Assembly: GCA_039566865.1 (NCBI GenBank)
Contig: CM076943.1
Location: 10,960,001 to 11,024,000 of the forward strand
Reading direction: 5' to 3'
DNA length: 64,000 nucleotides
From: Aurelia coerulea
Lineage: Eukaryota; Cnidaria; Scyphozoa; Semaeostomeae; Ulmaridae
Shown: one piece after another, positions 49,940 to 60,399 of the stretch
How the letters are laid out: each line of letters starts with the position of its first letter
Position numbering within the stretch: the stretch's first letter is position 1
The notes under the pieces: model-generated
What the model was told of the DNA's origin: nothing
The model's input: the letters and a program-made list of their open reading frames with translations, nothing else
Database searches by the model: none
Translations under genes and position numbers: made by a program

Positions 49940-50387
49940 TTCACAACTTTTTCTTGAGGACCGCGGGAACCCTTCTTACGACCACCATCGTTTTTGCGCT
50001 GAAACTGAAATCGCAGATGTCTGAGTGTGTCGACGTTCGAAATGACATCGGATAAAAGAGTATCGAAATCCATTTGACTGTTTGAACTTCTGTTTGAACT
50101 TGAATCCATTATTTCGACGTTTATAATTGCTTCCTTGGTAGCACATGGTTATGAAGAAATCCAGGCTCGGGTTTTTTTTGACGAACTCGTTTTTTGGAGA
50201 AAAAAAACTCGGTCTTTCCAAAGCATTCTCGGTTTTTCTCCGAATTCTCGGAGTAGCTCGTTGCAGTTGACAAATCTCGCAGAAAAACCGGGTTTGTTCT
50301 GAAATGGTGACAACTTTATCCAAGAAACTTAGTTTTTCAGAAAAACCCGTCCCAATATGACAAAAAGCCTGGGGACGAGGTTGTCAG

Positions 50388-50812
50388 TGACCTATTTATT
50401 TGAATTGAATGACTTCAGAGGAACTCTTTTGCTATCATTCTACAGTACCATTGGAATTTTCTGAAGTCTTCAAAATTTTCAGAATTATTTTCCTCCTTTT
50501 GCAAGAATTCAAGAAAAATTTCAAAACAACTTGAAACCACTGTAATCGCTCTAAACTGCTTGACGCAAACATGAAATAATTTCCCAAAGGACCATAGTTT
50601 ATGGATGTCTACAATACGGTACCAAGCAAAAGTCTGTCACTTCTGGCTTATGATTTAGAAATTTGATGATGTCACATCCTCAATGCTCAAATGAGTATGT
50701 AAGGTATGCTGTAATTTCGAAAAATATTCAAAAGTTCTTAAAAATCCAACGGTAGAATTATAGATAAGTATCTAAAATTCTTTCAAGTCATTTGATCAGA
50801 GAAAATAAGTTA
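50388..50812 (-). mobile_element. Inverted copy of MITE family C
   Basis: The complement matches 35096-35580 and 20812-21056 ('tttatggatgtctacaat', 'gtctgtcacttctgg' and 'aaatccaacggtagaatta'). Confidence 0.75.
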
Positions 50813-50814
50813 TA

Positions 50815-50935
50815 CCGAGTGTCTAAAAAAATATATGCAGATTTTATTTGATCCAGGGATGTAGATTTAGCTGTATCAATGGCTCATTCCTGCGGGAACT
50901 TCCTCGATAGTTAACTTGAACGAAATAGACCTTTT
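50815..50935 (+). mobile_element. Truncated end of a mariner-type MITE
   Basis: TA-CCGAGTGTCTAAAAAA followed by 'gatccagggatgtagattt' and 'cctcgatagttaacttgaac' matches the left end of the element at 57640-58255. Beyond it, 50936-52486 shows no gene. A 'aaccctaaccctagg' stretch at 51184-51198 is too short to be telomeric. Confidence 0.6.
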
Positions 50936-52486
50936 AGCTATTCTAAAAAAGAATCTGAATCGAGCAATATTTCGTGCGGGCCATCGTAGGCCCTGGCCCC
51001 CTGGTAACTACCCTGGCAACCCCCCCCCCTCGACGGTCCTACGCAAAGTGAAAGGATTGTGATTCCCTGTCGTTGTCAGGTTGCTAGGTTACGGCTGTGT
51101 TCCAGCCTCCTAATAATGAAGAGGCAGCACATGTTCACTCTCGAGGAAAACAACCAGGGCAAGAGGTGTTTTGCTTTTTGGCATAACCCTAACCCTAGGT
51201 TTAGATGCTGGTAATTCGGCTTTCTTCGAAACTTTGCACCGCAGACACCGTGCAGTCGTTCTAGCATGCTTCCTGGACGGAGCAGAGTGGAAAGTAAACA
51301 AAGAAGCATGCCACATTTTGCCCAATGGTAGTTGACCCAGATGTGTAGGCCTGGAACAAGACTGGGCGAGCTTGCCTTGCACGTGCTTACTATGTTACCT
51401 GGGAGGAAACGTCAGCAATAGATTCTGTCTAAAGTGTTGACGTTAGGGGTTCGTCCCTGAATTCCTTTCCAGGCTTATGTAGTATTTACTCTTGGAAGCC
51501 TCACATTTTACAGTAAATGAAATAATCTGAGTACTTGACTGATTAAATTTATTCAGGTCAAGTCATGATTCCTTCATACATTAGTAACAAACAATACAAT
51601 GAGCTGTTGAAATCATATGCAAATTTTTTATTGTAAGAATTATTTGGACAAACTCACAGCGATGTTATGACACACTGTGTATGGCTGTAAATGTAATTTA
51701 TCTCTCATTGTTGTTGTATTGGTATATATTTTTGTACAAAGTAAAACAAGTACATATTGGAGTGACACTGTGTAACACACCAACACACTGACTAGCGTGC
51801 AAACCCACTAAGGAACCAAGAACACATTCCAGCTAAGCATATGTCGAGAATGTGATCAGTTACCAACTGCTGATGTATTGCTGCTCATCCGCACCGTAAC
51901 ATCACCACAGTTACTAGGCCTTTTTTGGCACAGCACCTCGCAAACAAACCAACAATTTACATTAATTATTTTAATGATAACACTGGCAAGAAAATCACAG
52001 GGAAAGTGTTATCCTTGAGTCAGTGTCAAAGACCTTTCTTTATCCATTGGAACAATGGAATATATTTTCATTGAGGTCAAGATTGAAGTTGAAGGGATCA
52101 TCCCCGTTGCTAATAAATCATCAGAAACTTTTTCAAATTTGTAGTTTATTTAGCTTTCATGAGTACTTTTTGATTGACACAAGCACTTTTTAAATAAAAA
52201 TTATTGGTATTGTCACAGTTTTGGATAAGCTATACTTGTTTGATTGTAATTGGCCATAGGCGGTAAAATCAGCAGGTGTTCTTTCCTGTTTGCAATTGCG
52301 ATTTGGAAGCTTCTTCCCTCAGCTGTTTTTAAGCTTTGTTGTGTACCAGCATTCTTCGTACATAGCTAATAGGCCCTTATAATTTTTTGTTAATAAGGTC
52401 AAATATCAAGCTCCTTGTAAAGGTGTGAGTATGAATTGAAATTGATACTGAATTGTATAGGCACGAGCTTGATTGCCATTTGGACC

Positions 52487-52791
52487 CAGGTAACGGGGAA
52501 AAATTTGCATAAAAGTAACAAGTACCTCCATCTTTACTTCAGTGTTTACCAAGTTTGTAAATTTGTCTAGATTCATTTAGGCCAACCATGACAATGTTCT
52601 TGATACAAACAGTTCCGGTTCCCACTCAAAATAAAAAAGAATTCTTTTTTAGTGGAAACCGGAACTGTTTGTATCACAAACATTGTCGTGGTTGGCGTAA
52701 ACGAATCTAGACAAAATTAGCAAATTTGGTAAACACTGAAGTAAAGATGGAGGTACTTGTTACTTTTATGCAAATTTTTCCCTGTTACCTG
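52487..52791. mobile_element. Palindromic MITE with ~140-bp arms
   Basis: CAGGTAACGGGGAAAAATTT at the left and its near-complement at the right, with arms matching almost to the centre ('acagttccggttcccact' against 'gtggaaaccggaactg'). 'tttggaccc' lies just outside both ends (52479 and 52794), a probable 8-9-bp duplication. Single-stranded, it would form a ~300-nt hairpin. Confidence 0.8.
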
Positions 52792-53139
52792 TGTTTGGAC
52801 CCACATTTAGAACTTAACAATTTTGCATGATAAAGGCAACATGGCTTGTCAAGAAAAGTATGATGGAAGTCCTGGACATATTTCTACAGGGGTGCACATC
52901 CAAGTATTGGCTTTTGATGGTGTAAAACCTCCCTAATACAATTTCAAAAATTTCATGTTGCAGGGATTTTTGCCAAAATCATGCCCCTTTTTAGAATATA
53001 TTTTTTCAGAGTATATTGATTGTTTGTATTTTTCAGGTTTCTGGAAAGACTGACCACACCAAAAGAGTAAAGGACTTTTTTTGCAAGGTTAAAAGCTTGC
53101 ATTTGCAAAGAACAGAAAAGCTATAATAGCCCATTCAAA

Positions 53140-53615
53140 TTAAAGTTGGACATGTACCTTGAGCAATAGATAGGGAAAAGACATAATGCTGTGTCTGAGT
53201 TCTTTCTTTTGTTCTATGGCCATTTCTCAAAACCTCTGGTTTCAGGTGCACTCCAAATTTTGATCTTGTGAACTCATATCCATAGGCGTAGGAGACAGGG
53301 GGACAAGGGGGGCTGCAGCCCCCCCCAACGTCAGAAAAAGTTGCAAAAATCAGCCATAATCGGGCAGAAGTCCGCCTCAAGTCGGGCAAAATTTTCTCAA
53401 ACAATGGACTTTTTATCGGGCAGCCCCCCCAAATTTTATCTCCCCCTACGCCGATGCTCATATCTCCGGTGTTTGGTGGTCGATTTCCAAATGCAAGGTA
53501 TGTGCATTTAAGTTGAAGACCAGCAAATGTAGCCATGAATTCAAAATGTCCCGAAATATTATCGTTTTGTAGCCTTGTTGAGTCAAAGGGGGGTACTTTT
53601 TTTTGAGACACCCGG
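53140..53615 (-). mobile_element. Mariner-type repeat, one end only recognised
   Basis: The right end 'ttgagacacccggta' matches the other CCGGGTGTC ends; the minus translation starts YRVSQKKV, a familiar reading of such ends. The left limit is uncertain. A 176-bp MITE is nested within it at 53281-53456. The 163-codon minus ORF is not considered a gene. Confidence 0.5.
53281..53456. mobile_element. 176-bp hAT-like MITE, 8-bp TSD
   Basis: The ends are CATAGGCGTAGG and CCTACGCCGATG. The flanks CTCATATC at 53273-53280 and 53457-53464 are identical. The inside carries paired 'gggcagcccccc'/'ggggggctgcagcc' blocks. Confidence 0.8.
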
Positions 53616-53679
53616 TATAAACTCATTATTTAGACTTAATTGGACCAATTAAAGGTGATCAGAAGTGAAAGTTTTTATT

Positions 53680-53853
53680 CAGGGACGAAGGAAGCATCTC
53701 AAACTGGGGGGGGGGCACAACACTTCAAGGGCACTTTTTTCATCAAGCTAAAGGAGATTCCTGAAAATAAAAAGGGTATTTCTTTGTTTATTGCAAGATC
53801 TTGGGGGGAAGGGGCATGGGCTCCCAGTGCCCCCCCCGGTTCATACGTCTCTG
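53680..53853. mobile_element. 174-bp hAT-like MITE, 8-bp TSD
   Basis: The ends are CAGGGACG and CGTCTCTG, with G- and C-runs just inside. The flanks TTTTTATT at 53672-53679 and 53854-53861 are identical. Confidence 0.75.
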
Positions 53854-53861
53854 TTTTTATT

Positions 53862-53970
53862 GATGAAGAATGCCATCTAAAAATTGTTGATACCTTGTTT
53901 CATTTTTGAGTTATCCACTATTTGTATGATTGGCTTATGAAATCATTTTGTTTGCACAATGCCTCTCTAA
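53862..53970 (+). repeat. Dispersed repeat shared with 58640-58740
   Basis: 'attgttgataccttgt', 'catttttgagttatccact' and 'cattttgtttgca' occur in the same order at both places. Uncharacterised element fragment. Confidence 0.55.
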
Positions 53971-54431
53971 ATATCATACCATCCATGAGACAATTTCTAT
54001 TGATTTCAATTTTTCGAAAGAGTATACCCGACCCTTGCCGACCTTAAACCAAATTTCCGAAAAAGTACACCCAACCTTTTAGACCAAATTTCCGAAATTT
54101 ATATCCGACCTTATACTTATACCGAAATTGTGAAAATCGATACCGTTCCTTATACCAACACATCGTGAAGATCGATACCATTCCTTATTATAACAAAATC
54201 GCGATAATCGACACCCTTCCAGATGGCACGTCCCCGTACCCAAAATATGTGTAGTGCCCCTCCCACCACCAGGACCAAATTGCAAGAATTCTTCCTTTCT
54301 TCAGATTTGTGGACTTCAGAAAAAGGAAGGTGGGGTGCTGGAATCAACCCCCCCCCCCCCCCCGAATATTTACCGCTCCAAAACTCCAGTACTGGGAAAA
54401 CATTGGGGTCAAATATTTTAGAGTAGTTCCC

Positions 54432-54581
54432 GTAGACTTGCCCCAAGACTGTTTTGTCAACTGTAATAAGTCTACCGGAAAGTTTATTACAAAACATATA
54501 CTATATTATTTCGCTTTTCACTTTTCCCTTTAATTTTTTTGATGACATTTTTTTTGACGAAATAGACTTGGGGCAAGTCTA
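54432..54581. mobile_element. 150-bp hAT-like MITE, 8-bp TSD
   Basis: TAGACTTGCCCCAAG near the left end and its complement at the right. The flanks TAGTTCCC at 54424-54431 and 54582-54589 are identical. Confidence 0.8.
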
Positions 54582-55189
54582 TAGTTCCCCAGCATTCTTG
54601 GACTTTTTGCTCCCTTCCTCCAACTTTGCTTCCGCCTTTCCGCTCCTCCGCATTCCTCCGCCCATTTGATCCGCAAATTATGGCGGCCCTTCTTGACGCT
54701 GTCAATCACTTTTTCACTGAATGCTCAATGGACTCTGGTTAGTAAAAGTGACCGGTGGTGGTGCAGAGTGCCGTAAAATCCCGAAATCGGTCAAATACAA
54801 AAATCGTATTAGCCGTAAAATAGCAAAATCCTAAAAATTGTAATAAAGCACTAAATCTTTACTTTCTGTAGCTAAAACTACACGCTGTATCCTCCTACAT
54901 CCATTACACTCAAATTTGCTTGATATTATCCACTTTCCATGGCAAAATAGACGATTTTATCATTTCCGCTCTTAGAATTGCTTAGGCCCATATGCGGCTT
55001 TGTATTCTTGGATGAAAACGAGGCCTAGACGCGCGGACAACTGGCTATCCCTCGATGTATCAGGTACGAAATGAGACATAGGTAGTAGCACATAGTGCTA
55101 TCATTTCGTACCAGGTACGAAATGTAACACGATTGGGAACCAGGTACGAAACATGACTAAGTGGCAGCGCATAATGTTGGGACTGAGTA

Positions 55190-57305
55190 GGTAGTGGCTA
55201 ATGTGGAGAACGTCGATAGTGTGGAAAAGGTGGAAGAGCATGGAGCAATGAGGAGAATGATGTGGAGAGTGTGGAGGTGTGGAGCATGTGGAGAGTGTGT
55301 GGAGAGTGTGTGGAGAGCGTGGCAGTGTGGAGAGCGTGGAGAGTGTGGAGAATGTGGAGAGTGTGGAGAGCGTGGAGAATGTGGAGAGTGTGGAGATGTG
55401 GAGAGTGTGGAGAGTGTGGAGAGTGTGTGTGGAGAGCGTGGAGAATGTGGAGAGTGTGGAGTGTGGAGAGCGTGGAGAATGTGGAGAGTGTGGAGAGTGT
55501 GGAGATGTGGAGAGTGTGGAGAGCGTGGAGAGTGTGGAGAGTGTGGAGATGTGGAGAGTGTGGAGAGAGATGTGGGAGTGTGGAGAGCAATGTGGAGAGT
55601 GTGGAGAGAGTGGAGCGTGGAGAGAGTGGAGAGCGTGGAGAGTGTGGAGAGAGTGTTGAGAGAGTGGAAAGCATGGAGAGTGTGGACAGTGTGGAGAGTG
55701 TGGAGAGCGTGGAGAGTGTGGAAAGTGTGGAGATGTGGAGAGTGTGGAGAGAGTGGAGAGTGTGGAGATGTGGAGAGAGATGTGGAGAGTGTGGAGATAT
55801 GGAGAGTGTGGAGAGCGTGGAGAGTGTGGAGAGCGTGGAGAGAGAGTGGAGAGTGTGGAGAGTGTGGAGAGAAAGGAGAATGTGGAGAGTGTGGAGATGT
55901 GGAGAGCGTGGAGAGTGTGGAGAGCGTGGAGGGTGTGGAGAGTGTGGAGAGCGTGGAGGAGTGTGGAGAGTGTGGAGAGTGTGGAGAGTGTGGAGAGCGT
56001 GGAGAGAGTGGAGACTGTGGAGAGCGTGGAGGGTGTGGAGAGTGTGGAGAGTGTGGAGATGTGGAGAGTGTGGAGCGGTGGAGAGTGTGGAGAGTGTGGA
56101 GAGTGTGGAGAGTTTGGAGAGCGTGAGTGTGGAGATGTGGAGAGTGTGAAGAGAGTGGAGAGTGTAGAGATGTGGAGAGTGTGGAGAGAAAGAGTGGAGA
56201 GTGTGGAGAGAAAGGAGTGTGGAGAATGTGGAGATGTGGAGAGTGTGGAGAGCATGGAGAGTGTGGAGGGTGTGGAGAGTGTGGAGATGTGGAGAGTGTG
56301 GAGAGCGTGGAGAGTGTGGAGAGTGTGGAGAGTGTGAAGAGTGTGGAGAGTGTGGAGAGCGTGGAGAGTGTGGAGAGTGTGGAGATTGGAGAGTGTAGAG
56401 ATGTGGAGATGTGGAGAGTGTGGAGAGCGTGGAGAGTGTGGAGAGCGTGGAGAGTGTGGAGAGTGTGGAGAGTGTGGAGAGTGTTGAGAGTGTTGAGAGA
56501 GTGGAAAGCATGGAGAGTGTGGACAGTGTGGAGAGTGTGGAGAGTGTGGAGAGCGTGGAGAGTGTGGAGAGTGTGGAGATGTGGAGATGTGGAGAGAGTG
56601 GAGAGTGTGGAGATGTGGAGAGTGTGGAGAGCGTGGAGGGTGTGGAGAGTGTGGAGAGTGTGGAGAGCGTGGAGAGTGTGGAGAGCGTGGAGAGAGTGGA
56701 GAGTGTGGAGAGAAAGGAGAATGTGGAGAGTGTGGAGATGTGGAGAGCGTGGAGAGTGTGGAGGGTGTGGAGAGTGTGTGGAGAGTGTGGAGAGTGTGGA
56801 GAGTGTGGAGAGTGTGGAGAGTGTGGAGATGTGGAGAGTGTGGAAAGAGTGGAGAGTGTGGAGAGTGTGGAGATGTGGAGAGTGTGGAGAGTGTGGAGAG
56901 TGTGGAGAGTGTGGAGTGTGTGGAGAGTGTGGAGATTGGAGAGTGTGGAGATGTGGAGATGTGGAGAGTGTGGAGAGAGTGGAAGAGTGTGGAGAGTGTG
57001 GAGAGCGTGGAGAGTGTGGAGATGTGGAGAGTGTGGAGAGTGTAGAGAGTGTGGAGAGTGTGGAGAGTGTGTGTGGAGAGTGTAGAGAGTCTGGAGATGT
57101 GGAGAGTGTGGAGATGTGGAGAGTGTGTGGAGAGTGTGGAGAGTGTAGAGAGCGTGGAGAGTGTGGAGAGCGTGGAGAGTGTGGAGAGTGTGGAGAGTGT
57201 GGAGAGTGTGTGGAGAGTGTGGAGAGTGTGGAGATGTGGAGAGTGTGGAGATGTAGAGATGTGGAGAGTGTGGGAGAGCGTGGAGAGTGTGGAGAGTGGA
57301 GATAC
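55190..57305 (+). repeat. GTGGAGAGT minisatellite (~2.1 kb)
   Basis: Nearly unbroken 9-bp units GTGGAGAGT, with variants GTGGAGAGC, GTGGAGAAT and the 8-mer GTGGAGAT. All frames are open over long stretches (Val-Glu-Ser, Trp-Arg-Val or Cys-Gly-Glu on plus; Thr-Leu-Ser, His-Ser-Pro or Leu-His-Thr on minus). The ORFs of up to 754 codons are therefore artefacts. A rare-variant block ('gttgagagagtggaaagcat') occurs near 55655 and again near 56484, and 'gagagaaaggagaatgtgg' near 55868 and 56708. This points to an internal duplication of ~830-840 bp. Confidence 0.9.
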
Positions 57306-57639
57306 ATTAATTGATACCCTATATCCATTATTTGTAGCGTAGAAAAGTATGTTCTATGAGGGGTACTTCGGGGGGAGTCCCAATACCGCAATACCGCACC
57401 AAAAAAAGCAAAATACCGCAAATGCTAGAAAAGTGAAAACAACGCTGTTAATACAGTATACCGGTCTGCAGCAGTTTGATTCCGACCTAAATCCACCTTC
57501 CTTCATCAAAATGTGTTTGTTGGGTCTATCAGATCGTAGTTAGATTTTTACAGACAAAAGTGTGACGTGAGAACTACGGGAAAAGTTCAGTTATGTGCTT
57601 TCAGTAAACTGCATTGACTGCAGAAATTATGAATATATA

Positions 57640-58255
57640 CCGGGTGTCCCAAAAATGTATACGGATTTGGTTGACTCCAGGAATTTGAATTTAGCTTCAA
57701 TCAACGTGTAATCCCTCTAAAAATGTTCCTCGATAGTTAACTTGAACATAGGCACCTCGTTTGTTGGTATTTGTGCTTTGAGAGCAGACAGGTCAATCTT
57801 GAAAGCTCAAATTTGCCTCTTCCTGCAAACCAGAGCTGTAGCCTTTTGGCCTAAGCAAATTCTTAATGCACAGCGTATAAATCAACGATAGCCTTGATAA
57901 AAGTTGAGCAATATTAGATATTGAGTTATTTTGCTGTCCAGGAGTCACCCCTCCCCCCAGTCACCCATTAGGCAGTTTCTTAATTTTCCATTATTTTCTG
58001 TTGTTCATTTCGATGTGCTTCAGCGCTTCAGGAATTTGCTTAGGCCAAAAGGCCAAAGCTCTGGTTTGTACGTGGACGCAAATTTGAGCTTTCAAGATTG
58101 ATATTTCAGCTCTCAAAGCACAAATACCAACAAACGAGGTATCGATGTTCCAGTTAACTATCGAGGAACATCTTGAGAATGATTATCTATTGATTAAAGC
58201 TAAATTCACATCGCTGGGATCAACCAAATCTGTATACTCTTTTTGGGACACCCGG
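57640..58255. mobile_element. Long-TIR mariner-type MITE, TA-flanked
   Basis: CCGGGTGTCCCAAAA and TTTTTGGGACACCCGG with TA outside both. Arms of ~230 bp are complementary ('gttcctcgatagttaactt', 'cctcgtttgttggtatttgt' and 'gccttttggcctaagcaaat'). A truncated relative is at 50815-50935. Confidence 0.85.
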
Positions 58256-58391
58256 TAGAACATATCATCGTTTTGAATATCGAATATGCTACCGCTAAGG
58301 GCTGATTTTTTCGCGAATACGAGATAAAAAGTTTACTCTAGCTGACCCTTTTTTGTACACATTTTCCAAATGTCGATGTAGGTTGAGATGG

Positions 58392-59760
58392 TTATCCAAA
58401 TCTACACCAAGGTACTTTTATGGTTTTGTCTCAAGAGTAGTTTGATTGTAGATTTTGGTGTCGACGTTTGGCTGTTTGGACAACTTTTGATGTGATCCAT
58501 ACAGCACAAATTAAATTTTACCTTTTTCAAATTAATGAAGAAGTTATTTTCATCAAGCCAGTCTGCAACTTGTTGCGGTTCACTGTCAAAGGTGATATGA
58601 ATCGAAAATTTGTATAGATGCAAATGAATAGCACCGTTGAGTGATAAAAAATACCATTCAAAATTTGTTGATACCTTGTCTCATTTTTGAGTTATCCACT
58701 GTTTTGTACCATTGGCTGATGACGACATTTTGTTTGCAAAAAGTGAAGAAAGTATACAAGGTTCACCATGTTTCCAAAGAGAGATCTAATTTAGAAACTT
58801 TGCACAATTAACATGCCTTTTTATACATTATATGAAATCAAGAGGCAATTTATGTTGAATTTATTTGGCTCAGCTGAAATGTTTCCTGCTTCTGTAACCT
58901 TTCATAGATCAGATTCAGCTATATTTCCAAATGTTATCCTAGTCACTTGCAAACAATATGACGTCATCAGCTGAAACATAAAATCAATGGATATCTTGAA
59001 AACGAAATGAGATATCTAAGAAATCTAGACAGGATTTCTTATCATTCGACAGTGCTGCATCAGTGTGTGGAATATGGATGTCATTGATTATCAGCCCAAA
59101 GAGAACGGACCCCAGAATGGATCCTTGTTGGACACCACATGTAAAGTTTTCTACGCTTGAGCTGGTTTTATCAAATATTTCTTATTGTTTCCTATTAAAG
59201 AAATAATCACCTATCCATTGTAATTCCACAGCATACCATAGCTTGGCAATTTTTCCAGCAAGGTTGCATGACGTACTGTGTCGAAGGCTTTACGGAGGTC
59301 AATATAGACAGCACCACTAAGTAGCCCCCTTTTCAACATTCTGTCTAAACTTTTCTAACAGTTAGGTAACTAAACCTAACTAAAACACGACTCCCAGGAA
59401 GATCAGATCTCAGCCTGGATCCAATCCTAGCTAATACCAAATTTTAAAATTTTGTTTTTCATTTTTCATTTTTTAAACAAACTTGTAACTTTTGTAGTTT
59501 AATTTTGTACTGATGGGATATCGTGTAAAAATATGAATTAATAAAATAAAACTGCATGTTGCATAGATCTCCCTTGTCTAAACCCAAACTGATGTGGGCA
59601 TTAACAGGTCATTTGATTTAAGGTACTGGGACAGTTGATTTTAAATGATCTTCCAGATAACTTTTGATAGAGCAGGAATTACCGTGATCGGCGTATAGTT
59701 GTCCAACATTGTCGGATTGCGTGATTTGAAAATATGGGTCATTTTCCCACATCTAAAGTT
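58392..59760 (-). pseudogene. LINE reverse transcriptase, fragmented
   Basis: In minus order: CGKMTHIFKSRNPTMLDNY (59.75 kb), NDLLMPTSVW (59.6 kb), then an insertion (~59340-59575). Next come GAVYIDLRKAFDTVRHATLL (59.3 kb), CGVQQGSILGSVLFGLIIND (59.1 kb), an insertion (58640-58990) and QQVADWLDENNFFINLKK (58.55 kb). These are ordered RT finger, palm and thumb motifs. Many frameshifts and stops: dead. Confidence 0.8.
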
Positions 59761-59835
59761 TTGATTCGTGCAAATGTTTTGATTCTTTTTCTTCAGATAG
59801 AAATGTTGCGTGCTCTCCTCCGCATGTACCTTTTC

Positions 59836-59989
59836 AAGGTTGAGCAGGCACAAGGAGAGAGAGCTAAGGGACCTCCCTGTCCTTCGTTTTTCTTTTCTCT
59901 ATCAATGCGTCTAAGGTTGAGCAGGCACAAGGAGAGAGAGCTAAGGGACCTCCCTGTCCTTCGTTTTTCTTTTCTCTATCAATGCGTCT
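59836..59989 (+). repeat. Exact tandem duplication, 2 x 77 bp
   Basis: The block beginning 'aaggttgagcaggcac' (59836-59912) is repeated without change at 59913-59989. Either recent or an assembly duplicate. Confidence 0.85.
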
Positions 59990-60399
59990 CGTTGATGCTT
60001 TGTTCTTCAACAGGAAAATGGAATTACATTAAGTTTGGGTGTTAATTTTCGTACAATACCGCATACCGCACTGCGAAAGCTCGATACCGCAATACTGCAA
60101 GTTTTTTCCGTCATTACCGCAATACCGCACAAAATTTACCCCCAATACCGCAATACCGCAAACTTCGAAGTACCCCTCTTCTATCACTTTATTTATTGCT
60201 CATCGGCCTCAAACTGTGTGCGTTGCAGCTCGTGCACCAATCTGTATTTCGTTTATAGAGAAACCGCCTAACAGCCAAGCTCGAAGAACATTATCACATC
60301 TCAGGAAATTAGCTGGGGCCAAGAGAGAGAAAAGGTGCACCACCCTTCGCAAGAAACACCTTACACAGAGAAATCTCACAACATGCGCAAAACAGTGCT

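Larger units (their letters stand above)
49533..50109 (-). pseudogene. Small ORF interrupted by two mini-transposons
   Basis: The minus ORF begins at ATG 50109 (MDSSSNRSSNSQMDFDTLL) and reads on through RKNDGGRKKGSRGPQEKVV, where the 144-bp MITE at 49796-49939 breaks it. Leaving out that element and one target copy, and likewise the 41-bp element at 49698-49738, the same frame continues to a TGA at 49533-49535, 375 nt in all (124 codons plus stop). The product is unrecognised: Ser-rich start, basic middle. It may be an exon of an unseen gene or a chance ORF. Confidence 0.35.
57358..60178. mobile_element. 2.8-kb DNA element with 13-bp TIRs and 6-bp TSD, filled with nested insertions
   Basis: GAGGGGTACTTCG (57358) and CGAAGTACCCCTC (ending 60178), with TTCTAT at 57352-57357 and 60179-60184. 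Next to both ends are clusters of 'ataccgcaataccgc' in the same orientation. No transposase is visible; the interior holds a mariner-type MITE (57640-58255), a LINE (58392-59760) and a 77-bp duplication. The pairing of these distant ends is an inference from the TIR and TSD. Confidence 0.6.

Noticed and set aside
51184..51198. 'aaccctaaccctagg', telomere-like.
   Set aside because: Only two repeats, interior to other sequence; chance is sufficient.
53135..53626. 163-codon minus ORF beginning YRVSQKK.
   Set aside because: It reads through a mariner-type terminal repeat and a nested 176-bp MITE.
54000..54250. Degenerate 'ccgaaattt'/'gatacc' periodicity, considered as a tandem repeat.
   Set aside because: Units are too divergent and too few to define a period by eye.
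55101..57421. ORFs of up to 754 codons on both strands in the nonamer repeat region.
   Set aside because: They are translations of a 9-bp repeat with no stops in any frame; there is no start context, domain or splice structure.
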